DNA from: Defluviitaleaceae bacterium
GTDB taxonomy: Bacteria > Bacillota > Clostridia > Lachnospirales > WRAA01
Length of the DNA stretch: 5,408 bases
Direction: 5' to 3'
Assembly: GCA_009780445.1 (NCBI GenBank)
Contig: WRAA01000149.1
Coordinates: forward strand, 1-5,408
In this document: piece after piece, positions 1 to 5,408 of the stretch
How positions within the stretch are numbered: position 1 is the stretch's first letter
Layout of the letters: the number at the start of each line of letters is the position of its first letter
Made by a program: the position numbers and the translations under genes
Notes under the pieces: model-generated
The model's database searches: none
What the model saw: only the letters and a program-made list of their open reading frames with translations
What the model was told of the DNA's origin: nothing

Positions 1-1326
1 AGCCGCGAAGAGCGTAGGCACGGTCAGCGTATTGGTGACGATGCTGTATGGGTGGAAGTAGGAAAACGTGTTGACCACCAGCGGCAGGGTGAACAGGGTG
101 ATGACGATGGTGGTCATGACAGAGTTGCGCACGATATTGGTCTGTAGTATATGCTTGTACGGCGGGCGTAACCTGTCCGCGAAGCGGTCGATCATACTGT
201 TGCAGGCGGGGCCGCCTATGGCGATTGCGTACACCGCGCCGAAGGAAAAGCCGAAGCCGATGTCGAACAGCTGGGTAGGCCGCAGGGCCAGCAGGATCAG
301 AGCCGCCAGCGAAATAGATGTGAGCAGATCCCTGTCCCGGCCGATAAGGCGGCCAAGGGTCAGCACAAAGTACATGATAAAGGCGCGCACCGCTGGCAGG
401 CCGAAACCCGTGAACGCCACATAGACCCCGACGATAGCAAGGGTGGCCACGCCTGCGTACTTTTCGCGCAGGGCAAGCCTGAACAGCTTCTCCAGCGCAA
501 GAGCCACAATGGAGATGTGCAGGCCCGATATGGTCAGGATGTGCGCGATGCCGGCGCGGCGGAACAGCTCCGTCACATCCCGCTCCAGCCCCGCCCTGTC
601 GCCCAGGATTATAGAACGGGCGATCCCCGCTTCGCGCTCCGGCAGAGCCGCGTCGTAGATCTGCGCGATACGCCCGCGGAAGTCGTCCAGCACTGTCAGC
701 GGGGTGCGGCGAACTTCGCCGGCGTGCAGTATCTGCGGCGTTACGGAATAGTCGATGCCGCGGCTTCGGTAGAACACAAACTCGTTAAAGCCGCCGGGAT
801 TGCGTGACCGGCGCAGCTGACGCGGCGTGCCAGTGAATACTATGTACTGGCCGTTCACAACCTCCGGGTTTGCAAGCTCGTACACGGGTACGCTGTAGGC
901 GTAGTCCGGCCGGTAGAGGTCGTAGCGCGTGAAGCTCTGTTCGCTGATAACGGCCGTAAGGCGCGCGCGGCTCTCGAACACTTCGCCGCCGTGCCGCACG
1001 GAGCTAAGCACCACGGTGGCGCGTTGGTTGCCGTTGCGCGTGGTGGTAAGCTGGACGATACGCCCGGCGAACACCGCTTCCCCGTTGCGCCGCGCAAGCT
1101 CCTCCACATTCGGGTCGGGCGGCGCGACACTAAGCGTTATGGCGACAAAACCCGCCACGGCAAACAGCGGCAGAAACACCACGCCGATCCAGCGGTACAG
1201 CACCCACAAGCAGCCCGTGATGACTGCGCACAACACAAAGAACACCCACACGCCAGCCTCCAAAAAGTAGCCTGCCGCAATGCCGAGGGCAAAGAACGCC
1301 AGAGCGTGGACTAACGGCCGCTTCAT
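1..1326 (-). CDS. comEC: ComEC/Rec2 DNA-uptake channel, N-terminal 442 codons (3' end outside window)
   Basis: ComEC is the polytopic membrane protein that carries single-stranded transforming DNA across the cytoplasmic membrane. The frame is open from the ATG at 1326 to the left edge with no stop. Hydrophobic segments lie near residues 5-22, 25-42 and 46-64. They are followed by a DUF4131-like soluble region that ends in the family signature NPGGFN (176-181). The Competence domain then shows LGDRAGL (241-247), the hallmark LTISGLHIS (264-272), GLPAVRAFIM (309-318) and GFGFSF (357-362, usually GFQLSF). About 700-800 residues are usual, so the rest of the Competence domain and any C-terminal metallo-beta-lactamase-like domain lie outside. 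The start ATG overlaps the TGA of the GerMN gene (ATGA) and has no clear Shine-Dalgarno, which suggests translational coupling. No cysteines occur between residues 40 and 262. Identification is firm; the C-terminal architecture cannot be seen. Confidence 0.95.
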   Translation of the reverse strand, partial: MKRPLVHALAFFALGIAAGYFLEAGVWVFFVLCAVITGCLWVLYRWIGVVFLPLFAVAGFVAITLSVAPPDPNVEELARRNGEAVFAGRIVQLTTTRNGNQRATVVLSSVRHGGEVFESRARLTAVISEQSFTRYDLYRPDYAYSVPVYELANPEVVNGQYIVFTGTPRQLRRSRNPGGFNEFVFYRSRGIDYSVTPQILHAGEVRRTPLTVLDDFRGRIAQIYDAALPEREAGIARSIILGDRAGLERDVTELFRRAGIAHILTISGLHISIVALALEKLFRLALREKYAGVATLAIVGVYVAFTGFGLPAVRAFIMYFVLTLGRLIGRDRDLLTSISLAALILLALRPTQLFDIGFGFSFGAVYAIAIGGPACNSMIDRFADRLRPPYKHILQTNIVRNSVMTTIVITLFTLPLVVNTFSYFHPYSIVTNTLTVPTLFAA

Positions 1327-2312
1327 AGGTCGGGCTGTGTGGCGGATATGAATGTTTCGTCGCGGTAGATCGGCGCGTGAAGCTCCCATATGCCGCGCAG
1401 ACTGTCCACCTTCTCCGATTCTATCAGGAACTGCACGCGGTAGATGTCAGGCAGGCCTGTCAGCGAGTTCACCACAGACATGATGCTAAGCCGCAGGATC
1501 TCGGGGGAACCCGCGCTCCGCGCCACAAAATCCCCGCTAAGGTTCACATAGGCCGTGCCGTCGTTGGTCTGCACGTCGCCCCAGAGGCGTGTCTCGGCGG
1601 GAACAGCGGCGGACAGCGCGAGGTTGCGCGGCCCTTCTATCAGAGCTTCGATGTAGTAGTTCTCGATGGGACGCTCCGGGTTCACGCGCACCAGCCGTTC
1701 CTCCGCAACCAGCACAAGCTCGTCGCGGTCGATGAAGTAGATCGTCACGCGCTCGAAGTCCACCCGCACCGGGGAGATGGCCGGCGAAGCCGCTGTGTTG
1801 ACGCGGTTGAGCGCGCCCAGCGGCACATTGTCGCTGCGCAGGATCTCTTCACCCTCCACGAGGATCCGCACGTCGCCGACAAACTCCAGCCCGGTCATCG
1901 TCCACACCAGGGCGGCGCGCAGGTACAGTTCGTCGGCCGGCGTTAGCTCCAGATACTCCCGCGAAAAGTTGACGGTGAGACCGCCGCCGTTTGCGGCGTA
2001 GGGCGCGGCAAACAGCGCGGGCATGGCAAGGCCGTAGGGGAAGGCAGAGCGCAGGTTCGCCGTGTCGGACGAGGGCGACGTAAATATGTTGAACACGTCA
2101 CGCGCCATGTCGGCATGTTCGCCGGCGGCTACGAAGTGGCGGCGCGGCACAAGCGCGCCGCTGTTGGCATTCAGGCGGTAAACATCCACGGCCACCATAC
2201 CCTCGGGCGGCTCGTCCGCGCCCGCAAACACAAACCACGCCGCCAGCGAAACCAGCAGCACGGCCAGTATCGTCAGAAGCACCTTGATCTTGGTGTTCAG
2301 TATTTCCTGCAT
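1323..2312 (-). CDS. Membrane-anchored or secreted protein with two GerMN domains (GerM-like)
   Basis: This 329-residue protein has a short basic N-terminus, one hydrophobic segment (about 10-30) and two tandem GerMN-type domains (about 41-160 and 188-305). Domain 1 shows LRSAFPYG (87-94) and LTVNFSREYLEL (112-123). Domain 2 shows ALIEGP (223-228), AYVNLSGDFV (254-263) and a closing helix-strand unit through VQFLIESE (293-300). GerM of Bacillus has the same two-domain plan and acts in spore envelope and germination, and GerMN domains also occur in other envelope proteins. Unlike lipoprotein GerM, no cysteine follows the hydrophobic segment. An AGA/DE sequence (30-34) could be a signal peptidase I site, or the segment may stay as an anchor. 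The start is supported by AAGGAGG 5 bases upstream. It lies 14 bases after the kinase stop and overlaps comEC by 4 bases. The domain call is strong. A sporulation role is unproven; an accessory role for the neighbouring kinase is my inference. Confidence 0.88.
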   Translation of the reverse strand: MQEILNTKIKVLLTILAVLLVSLAAWFVFAGADEPPEGMVAVDVYRLNANSGALVPRRHFVAAGEHADMARDVFNIFTSPSSDTANLRSAFPYGLAMPALFAAPYAANGGGLTVNFSREYLELTPADELYLRAALVWTMTGLEFVGDVRILVEGEEILRSDNVPLGALNRVNTAASPAISPVRVDFERVTIYFIDRDELVLVAEERLVRVNPERPIENYYIEALIEGPRNLALSAAVPAETRLWGDVQTNDGTAYVNLSGDFVARSAGSPEILRLSIMSVVNSLTGLPDIYRVQFLIESEKVDSLRGIWELHAPIYRDETFISATQPDL

Positions 2313-2317
2313 GGCGT

Positions 2318-2324
2318 CCTCCTT
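2318..2324 (-). promoter_or_regulatory. Shine-Dalgarno of the GerMN gene
   Basis: On the minus strand AAGGAGG stands 5 bases before the ATG at 2312, within the 14-base gap after the kinase stop codon. It fixes this start and predicts strong translation of the GerMN protein independent of the kinase. Confidence 0.8.
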
Positions 2325-2326
2325 GC

Positions 2327-3742
2327 TTAGCCTCTGAGCGGTATGCGTACTAAAAACGTGGAGCCTTCGCCCTCCTTGCTGTCCAGCCGGATAGAGCCGC
2401 CGTGCAGCAGCACGGTCTGGTGGCTTATGGCCAGCCCAAGGCCGGTTCCGCCGGTTTCGCGGTTGCGCGTTTTGTCTGCGCGGAAGAACCGGGTGAACAC
2501 CTTTGGGTGATCCTCTTCGGAGATGCCTATGCCGGTGTCGGACACGCTGATGAACAGGTGTTGGTGGTCGCAGTCCACGGTGACGGTGATGCTGCCCTCT
2601 TCGGGCGTATACTTGATCCCGTTTTCCACGATGTTGGACAGCGCAAGGCTAAGCTTCATTTCGTCGGCGGATATTGTCACGGGGCGTATGTTTTCGTAGA
2701 AGAGTTCGATATCCTTCTGCGCGGCCAGGGGTGCCAGACGACGCAGGGTGTCCTCCGTCATGCGGTTGATGTCGGTGGGTTTCATGTTCAGGGGCAGTTC
2801 GTGCTGATCCAGCTTTACCAGCGTCAGCAGGTCGTTGATGATGTTGTTCATGCGGTCAACTTCGGAGTTGATGTCCTTCAGGAACTCGGTGTACATTTCG
2901 GTGGGGACATTCTCCATCAGCAGGATGGACTCCGTAAGCACCTTGATAGAGCTAAGCGGCGTTTTAAGCTCGTGCGATACGTTCGACACAAATTCCTCGC
3001 GCGAATTTTCGGACAGGGCAAGCTTGCTCACCATATGGTTGAAGGCCCGCCCAAGCTTGGAGTATTCGTCGCGGCCGCGTATGTGTATCTTTTCGTCGAA
3101 GTGGCCTTCGCCGGCGCGTTCCACCACGCGCACGAAGTTGTTAAGCGGGTTGATCACCAGCTTGGAGATCACCAGCACCAGCACCGTCAGTATCACAACA
3201 ATCAGCAGCACGAACAGCACGAAGCGTTCCTGCATCTCCTCGCCGTACGCGAGTATCTCATCTATGGACGACACGATAAGCACGGCGGCCACGTTGTCGC
3301 CATCGGCGTTGGTGATTGCGGCGGCGGCGTAGACGCTCTCTTCGGCGAAGCGGGTGTTCACGCGGTTGTTGGCCTCGATAGCGCGGATGACCTCCGGCAC
3401 CACCAGCACGCGGCCGGTCTCACTGCCGAAGGAGTCGTTAACGACAAGCCCCATGCTGTCTATCACCATCACGCGGAAGCCGCCGTCGCGCCCGCGCTCG
3501 ATGATAACTTCGTCAAAGTCGTGGCGTGTGGCGGGGTCTGTTAAGAAGTTGCCGCGCACGATACTGCCCGCGATGATGTTGGCGGTGGCCAGCAGGGTTG
3601 TCTCCTTGTCGCGTATGTAATAGTCGTTGGTGGCGGCCAGCATCATCATGTAGAAGCCAACCAGCGGCACAACGCTGATCGTGATGAAGATGACAAACAG
3701 CTTCCAACGCCAGCTGAACAGCCAGTCCTTGTTGCGCAGCAT
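2327..3742 (-). CDS. WalK/PhoR-like membrane sensor histidine kinase
   Basis: This 471-residue kinase should autophosphorylate and pass phosphate to the response regulator encoded just upstream. Domain order is: cytoplasmic N-tail, TM1 (about 14-36), an extracytoplasmic sensor region (about 37-172), TM2 (about 173-195), HAMP (about 195-245), HisKA with SHELKTPL (phosphoacceptor His257), and HATPase_c. The ATPase shows the N-box NIVENGIKY (370-378), G1 box DTGIG (402-406), F box with FTRFF (416-420) and G2 box GGTGLGL (431-437). All catalytic motifs are intact. The sensor region contains MVIDSMGLVVNDS (92-104), which resembles the Cache/PAS-like fold found outside the membrane in WalK and PhoR kinases. 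There is no cytoplasmic PAS domain between HAMP and HisKA, so it is shorter than Bacillus WalK (about 610 residues). The ATG at 3742 is the only plausible start; it has no good Shine-Dalgarno and lies 16 bases after the regulator stop. The ligand is unknown. Confidence 0.95.
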   Translation of the reverse strand: MLRNKDWLFSWRWKLFVIFITISVVPLVGFYMMMLAATNDYYIRDKETTLLATANIIAGSIVRGNFLTDPATRHDFDEVIIERGRDGGFRVMVIDSMGLVVNDSFGSETGRVLVVPEVIRAIEANNRVNTRFAEESVYAAAAITNADGDNVAAVLIVSSIDEILAYGEEMQERFVLFVLLIVVILTVLVLVISKLVINPLNNFVRVVERAGEGHFDEKIHIRGRDEYSKLGRAFNHMVSKLALSENSREEFVSNVSHELKTPLSSIKVLTESILLMENVPTEMYTEFLKDINSEVDRMNNIINDLLTLVKLDQHELPLNMKPTDINRMTEDTLRRLAPLAAQKDIELFYENIRPVTISADEMKLSLALSNIVENGIKYTPEEGSITVTVDCDHQHLFISVSDTGIGISEEDHPKVFTRFFRADKTRNRETGGTGLGLAISHQTVLLHGGSIRLDSKEGEGSTFLVRIPLRG

Positions 3743-3758
3743 ACCGTACAGAAAGTTC

Positions 3759-4448
3759 TTACTGGAAGTAATAGCCTACACCCCATTTTGTGTGGATGTA
3801 CCGCGGATCGCTCGGGTTGGTCTCGATCTTTTCGCGCAGACGGCGGATGTGTACGTCCACGGTGCGCGCGTCTCCCGGATAGTCGTAGCCCCAGACGGTG
3901 TTCAGCAGGGTTTCGCGGCTGTAGACCTTGCCCTTGTTCTCCATCAGAAGTTCGAGAAGGTCGAACTCCTTGGCGGTGAGGTTCACCTCGGACTCGCCGA
4001 TGCTGGCCCTGCGCGATTCCGCGTCAAGCTCCAGTTCCCGCACCTTCATGGTGTTGGCCTTTGTGGGCGCGAGATCCATCTTGCGCACAGAGCGGCGCAA
4101 AATGGCCTTTATGCGCGCTTTCAGCTCGATGATGTTAAAGGGCTTGGTGATGTAGTCGTCCGCGCCGAACTCCAGCCCCATTATCTTGTCCATGTCCTCG
4201 CCCTTGGCCGTCACCATCAGGATCGGCACGGAGGTGAACTCCCTCGCCTGCTGGCAGACCTCCAGCCCGTCAAGCCGCGGCAGCATCACGTCCAGCAGCA
4301 CTATGTCATAGGCGGTTTCGCGCATAAGGCGCAGAGCCTCTTCGCCGTCATACGCCGCGTCCACCAGCATCTCTTCCTGCTCCAGCGCGAACTTGAGGCC
4401 CTTCACGATCAGCTTTTCGTCGTCGACGACCAATACTCGGTATGGCAC
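3759..4448 (-). CDS. OmpR/PhoB-family response regulator (WalR/PhoP-like)
   Basis: This 229-residue transcription factor has a receiver domain (1-117) and a winged-helix DNA-binding domain (about 132-229). The receiver has the acidic pair D9/D10, phosphoacceptor D53 in LLDVMLP, T80 and K102 in the TKPF motif, so it should be phosphorylated normally. The effector domain carries LTAKEFDLLELL (157-168), VWGYDYPGDARTVDVHIRRL (185-204) and the terminal GVGYYF (223-228), all typical of the WalR/PhoP branch. Assignment to WalR rather than PhoP cannot be settled by eye, so no symbol is given. It starts with GTG at 4448, supported by GGAGGA 5 bases upstream, and begins 1 base after the comEA stop. It lies directly before the cognate kinase. 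Being inside the comEA-comEC unit, it may regulate that unit, but no clear binding box was found upstream of comEA. Confidence 0.96.
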   Translation of the reverse strand: MPYRVLVVDDEKLIVKGLKFALEQEEMLVDAAYDGEEALRLMRETAYDIVLLDVMLPRLDGLEVCQQAREFTSVPILMVTAKGEDMDKIMGLEFGADDYITKPFNIIELKARIKAILRRSVRKMDLAPTKANTMKVRELELDAESRRASIGESEVNLTAKEFDLLELLMENKGKVYSRETLLNTVWGYDYPGDARTVDVHIRRLREKIETNPSDPRYIHTKWGVGYYFQ

Positions 4449-4449
4449 G

Positions 4450-5070
4450 TTATTCCTCCGTTTCTGCGGCCTCTTCGCCTGTTGTTATGAACATGGATAT
4501 CCGCGAGAACATACCTTCGCCTATTCCGTGAACCTCCATGATCTCTTCGATACTGCCAAAGTAGCCGACGGCACGGCGAAACGCCGTTATGTTTGCCGCG
4601 GTCTGCGGGCCGACACCAGGCAGGCGCATAAGCTCCTGCTGGTCCGCGGTGTTAATGTTTATGCGCTCTACATCGCCTTCCTGTTGGTCTATGGGTATGA
4701 CCACTTCCACGGTGCGCGGCACGTCCACGCGCTGGCCGTCGCGCACAAAACCCACAAGGTTCAGCCGCTCCAGATTTGCGTAATAATTCGCGCCGCCCGC
4801 AAGCTCCAGCATGTCCATCACGCGTGTTCCGGGCGAAACCTCGAACACGCCCGGCTCCAGCACCTCCCCGGAGACCTGCACAAGATAAGTGATCTGCAAT
4901 CTGCGCTCTTCCGCCGTAAGGAAGGGTTCGTCCGCAAGGTTGATGGTCGCCGCGACTTGGCCGCTGCGGTAATTAAAGTACATCAGGCATATCGCAAGAA
5001 CCGCGCAAAACACCGCAACAACAGCGGCAAGCTTGCGCGGCGTGATCTTCGCGGGTTTCTTGTTTATCAT
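4450..5070 (-). CDS. comEA: ComEA DNA-uptake receptor (SLBB + helix-hairpin-helix)
   Basis: ComEA is a membrane-anchored receptor that binds incoming double-stranded DNA at the outer face of the membrane and feeds it to ComEC. Counted from the ATG at 5070 (206 residues), it has a basic N-tail, a single membrane segment (about 14-33), an SLBB domain (about 60-122, VSGEVLEPGVFEVSPGTRV) and a C-terminal pair of HhH motifs. The first HhH carries ININTADQQELMRLPGVGPQ (137-156) and the second VHGIGEGMFSRI (180-191). Length and order fit the family. A GTG at 5079 gives three extra residues, but the ATG is preferred because GGTGAT, part of the extended anti-Shine-Dalgarno complement, stands 4 bases before it. 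It is the first gene of the unit, and its TAA is 1 base from the regulator's GTG. No comEB deaminase gene follows, unlike Bacillus. Confidence 0.95.
   Translation of the reverse strand: MINKKPAKITPRKLAAVVAVFCAVLAICLMYFNYRSGQVAATINLADEPFLTAEERRLQITYLVQVSGEVLEPGVFEVSPGTRVMDMLELAGGANYYANLERLNLVGFVRDGQRVDVPRTVEVVIPIDQQEGDVERININTADQQELMRLPGVGPQTAANITAFRRAVGYFGSIEEIMEVHGIGEGMFSRISMFITTGEEAAETEE
4454..4459 (-). promoter_or_regulatory. Shine-Dalgarno deciding the GTG start of the response regulator
   Basis: On the minus strand GGAGGA stands 5 bases before GTG at 4448. It lies inside the last codons of comEA, so terminating and initiating ribosomes meet here. It supports the unusual start codon and coupling of regulator to comEA translation. 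Confidence 0.8.
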
Positions 5071-5108
5071 TAGTATCACCAGCCATATCAGTAGTGTATT
5101 ACCATTCT

Positions 5109-5117
5109 ACTATAGCA
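5109..5117 (-). promoter_or_regulatory. Candidate extended -10 promoter for the comEA unit
   Basis: The minus strand reads TGCTATAGT, an extended -10 element (TG-N-TATAGT), about 38 bases before the comEA ATG. This would place transcription start near 5102 and give a leader of about 30 bases. No good -35 stands at 16-18 bases; a TTGAAA at 5128-5133 is only 13 bases upstream, so the call relies on the extended -10. It would drive all five minus-strand genes. Confidence 0.45.
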
Positions 5118-5145
5118 CGCGGCAATCTTTCAAGTGTTTTGGCCA

Positions 5146-5158
5146 TATTTCGCAAATA
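5146..5158. repeat. Inverted repeat TATTT-CGC-AAATA (possible operator)
   Basis: This is a perfect 5-base inverted repeat around a CGC centre, in the divergent intergenic region between comEA and the plus-strand reading frame. It lies just upstream of the plus-strand -35 element and behind the candidate comEA promoter. The position fits a dimeric regulator site, but a short AT-rich palindrome can arise by chance. Confidence 0.3.
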
Positions 5159-5163
5159 AATTA

Positions 5164-5192
5164 TTGACCGGCAGTGCGTGAGGGTATACACT
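5164..5192 (+). promoter_or_regulatory. Sigma-A-type promoter for the rightward reading frame
   Basis: TTGACC (5164-5169, 5 of 6 to consensus) is followed after exactly 17 bases by TACACT (5187-5192, 4 of 6). Transcription would start near 5199, leaving a leader of about 20 bases with a Shine-Dalgarno before the ATG at 5222. It is divergent from the comEA promoter. Confidence 0.55.
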
Positions 5193-5200
5193 ATACGTAT
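5184..5200. repeat. Overlapping palindromes GTATA-CAC-TATAC and ATACGTAT over the plus-strand -10
   Basis: A perfect 5-3-5 inverted repeat (5184-5196) covers the predicted -10 hexamer. It overlaps a perfect 8-base palindrome, ATACGTAT (5193-5200), at the predicted transcription start. A protein bound here would block the plus-strand promoter. No known operator consensus was recognised. Confidence 0.35.
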
Positions 5201-5207
5201 CTAATGT

Positions 5208-5214
5208 AAGGAGG
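5208..5214 (+). promoter_or_regulatory. Shine-Dalgarno of the rightward reading frame
   Basis: AAGGAGG stands 7 bases before ATG at 5222. With the promoter upstream it argues that translation really begins here. Confidence 0.65.
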
Positions 5215-5221
5215 CACGGAA

Positions 5222-5408
5222 ATGAGCTTTGAAGCTAAGGCGATAATCATGTTGTTGGCACGCTGTGTAGCAACAGCGGAAACACCTAGTGCTCCTCCAA
5301 TACTAAATTTAATGCGCCTTCGCGGTCTTTTTGCCGAAATCCTGCGTCAGCTCCTCCTTGCGAACCACTTCGGGTTCGCGGCGTCGTCACTTCCTTGTCT
5401 TTCGACAA
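5222..5408 (+). CDS. Unrecognised small reading frame, N-terminal part (runs off right edge)
   Basis: An open frame of 62 complete codons begins MSFEAKAIIMLLARCVATAE and stays open to the window end. The start is well supported by a sigma-A promoter and AAGGAGG at 7 bases. The first 20 residues look like an amphipathic or weakly hydrophobic helix. I do not recognise a family. From about codon 30 the composition changes (many Leu/Arg, then HFGFAASSLPCLS), and here the opposite strand looks more coding-like, with GC-rich third positions. The true protein may therefore be short, frameshifted, or fused to unrelated sequence. Its codons are poorer in G/C at third positions than those of the comEA-comEC unit. 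A start of a real gene is likely; its extent and function are unknown. Confidence 0.4.
   Translation, partial: MSFEAKAIIMLLARCVATAETPSAPPILNLMRLRGLFAEILRQLLLANHFGFAASSLPCLST
5286..5408 (-). other. Minus-strand coding-like tail with disturbed frame, unrecognised
   Basis: Two overlapping minus-strand frames look partly coding. One enters from the right edge and stops at TAG (5288-5286), beginning LSKDKEVTTP. The other ends EVVRKEELTQDFGKKTAKAH before TAA (5311-5309) and has strongly G/C-ending codons, but is closed upstream by TGA at 5389-5387. A single-base shift near 5375-5380 would join the first part of one to the end of the other, giving a charged Lys/Glu-rich C-terminus of a gene convergent with the frame at 5222. 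This could be a decayed gene, a sequence or assembly error, or coincidence. No family is recognised. Confidence 0.25.

Noticed and set aside
2402..3544. Long plus-strand open frame (380 codons) opposite the histidine kinase
   Set aside because: It is fully antisense to a gene with all kinase motifs intact. Its His/Val/Gly-rich product with no domain is what the complement of GC-biased codons yields. It has no Shine-Dalgarno or promoter.
3681..4490. Plus-strand open frame of 269 codons opposite the response regulator
   Set aside because: It is antisense to an unambiguous OmpR-family gene and crosses gene boundaries. It shows no family motifs.
5080..5221. WalR- or PhoP-type direct-repeat binding box upstream of comEA
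   Set aside because: Single partial hexamers such as TGTATT and TGTAAG occur, but no pair with the required 5-base spacing was found.
5261..5278. Inverted repeat CGCTGT-6-ACAGCG
   Set aside because: It is a perfect 6-base stem but lies inside the rightward reading frame. It has no T run on either strand and no position that suggests an attachment site or operator.
5252..5290. Minus-strand 12-codon leader-like frame (GTG TTT CCG ...) after GGAGGAG
   Set aside because: It is too short to support, has no downstream regulated gene on that strand before the comEA promoter region, and lacks conservation evidence.
5314..5332. Possible terminator: short hairpin followed by CTTTTT on the plus strand
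   Set aside because: The best stem is only 2-3 base pairs around TTCGC, too weak for an intrinsic terminator, and the T run lies inside coding-like sequence.

Overview
The window suggests a GC-rich member of the Bacillota. The evidence is a WalR/PhoP-type response regulator and its histidine kinase next to a GerMN-domain protein, together with a ComEA that has the SLBB plus helix-hairpin-helix layout, strong AAGGAGG-type ribosome binding sites, and GTG as well as ATG starts. The exact class cannot be fixed from the sequence; a clostridial or related lineage is my best guess.

Almost the whole window (about 1-5079) is one tightly packed minus-strand transcription unit, read from right to left: comEA (DNA-uptake receptor), an OmpR/PhoB-family response regulator, its membrane histidine kinase, a protein with two GerMN domains, and comEC (DNA-uptake channel), which runs off the left edge. 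Gaps are 1, 16 and 14 bases, followed by a 4-base ATGA overlap, so co-transcription and partial translational coupling are very likely. A candidate extended -10 promoter lies just upstream of comEA.

The right end (about 5080-5408) is an AT-richer divergent intergenic region. It contains a good plus-strand sigma-A promoter, two short 5-3-5 inverted repeats and a strong Shine-Dalgarno sequence. These lead to a plus-strand open frame at 5222 that I do not recognise and that runs off the right edge. The far right also carries minus-strand coding-like sequence in disturbed frames, possibly the end of a convergent or decayed gene.

The main point of interest is the gene order. In Bacillus, comEA and comEC belong to one competence operon with comEB between them. 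Here a WalRK-like sensor-regulator pair and a GerMN cell-envelope protein sit between them. This physically links DNA uptake to envelope sensing, and the GerMN protein occupies the place that YycH/YycI take after WalK in Bacillus.
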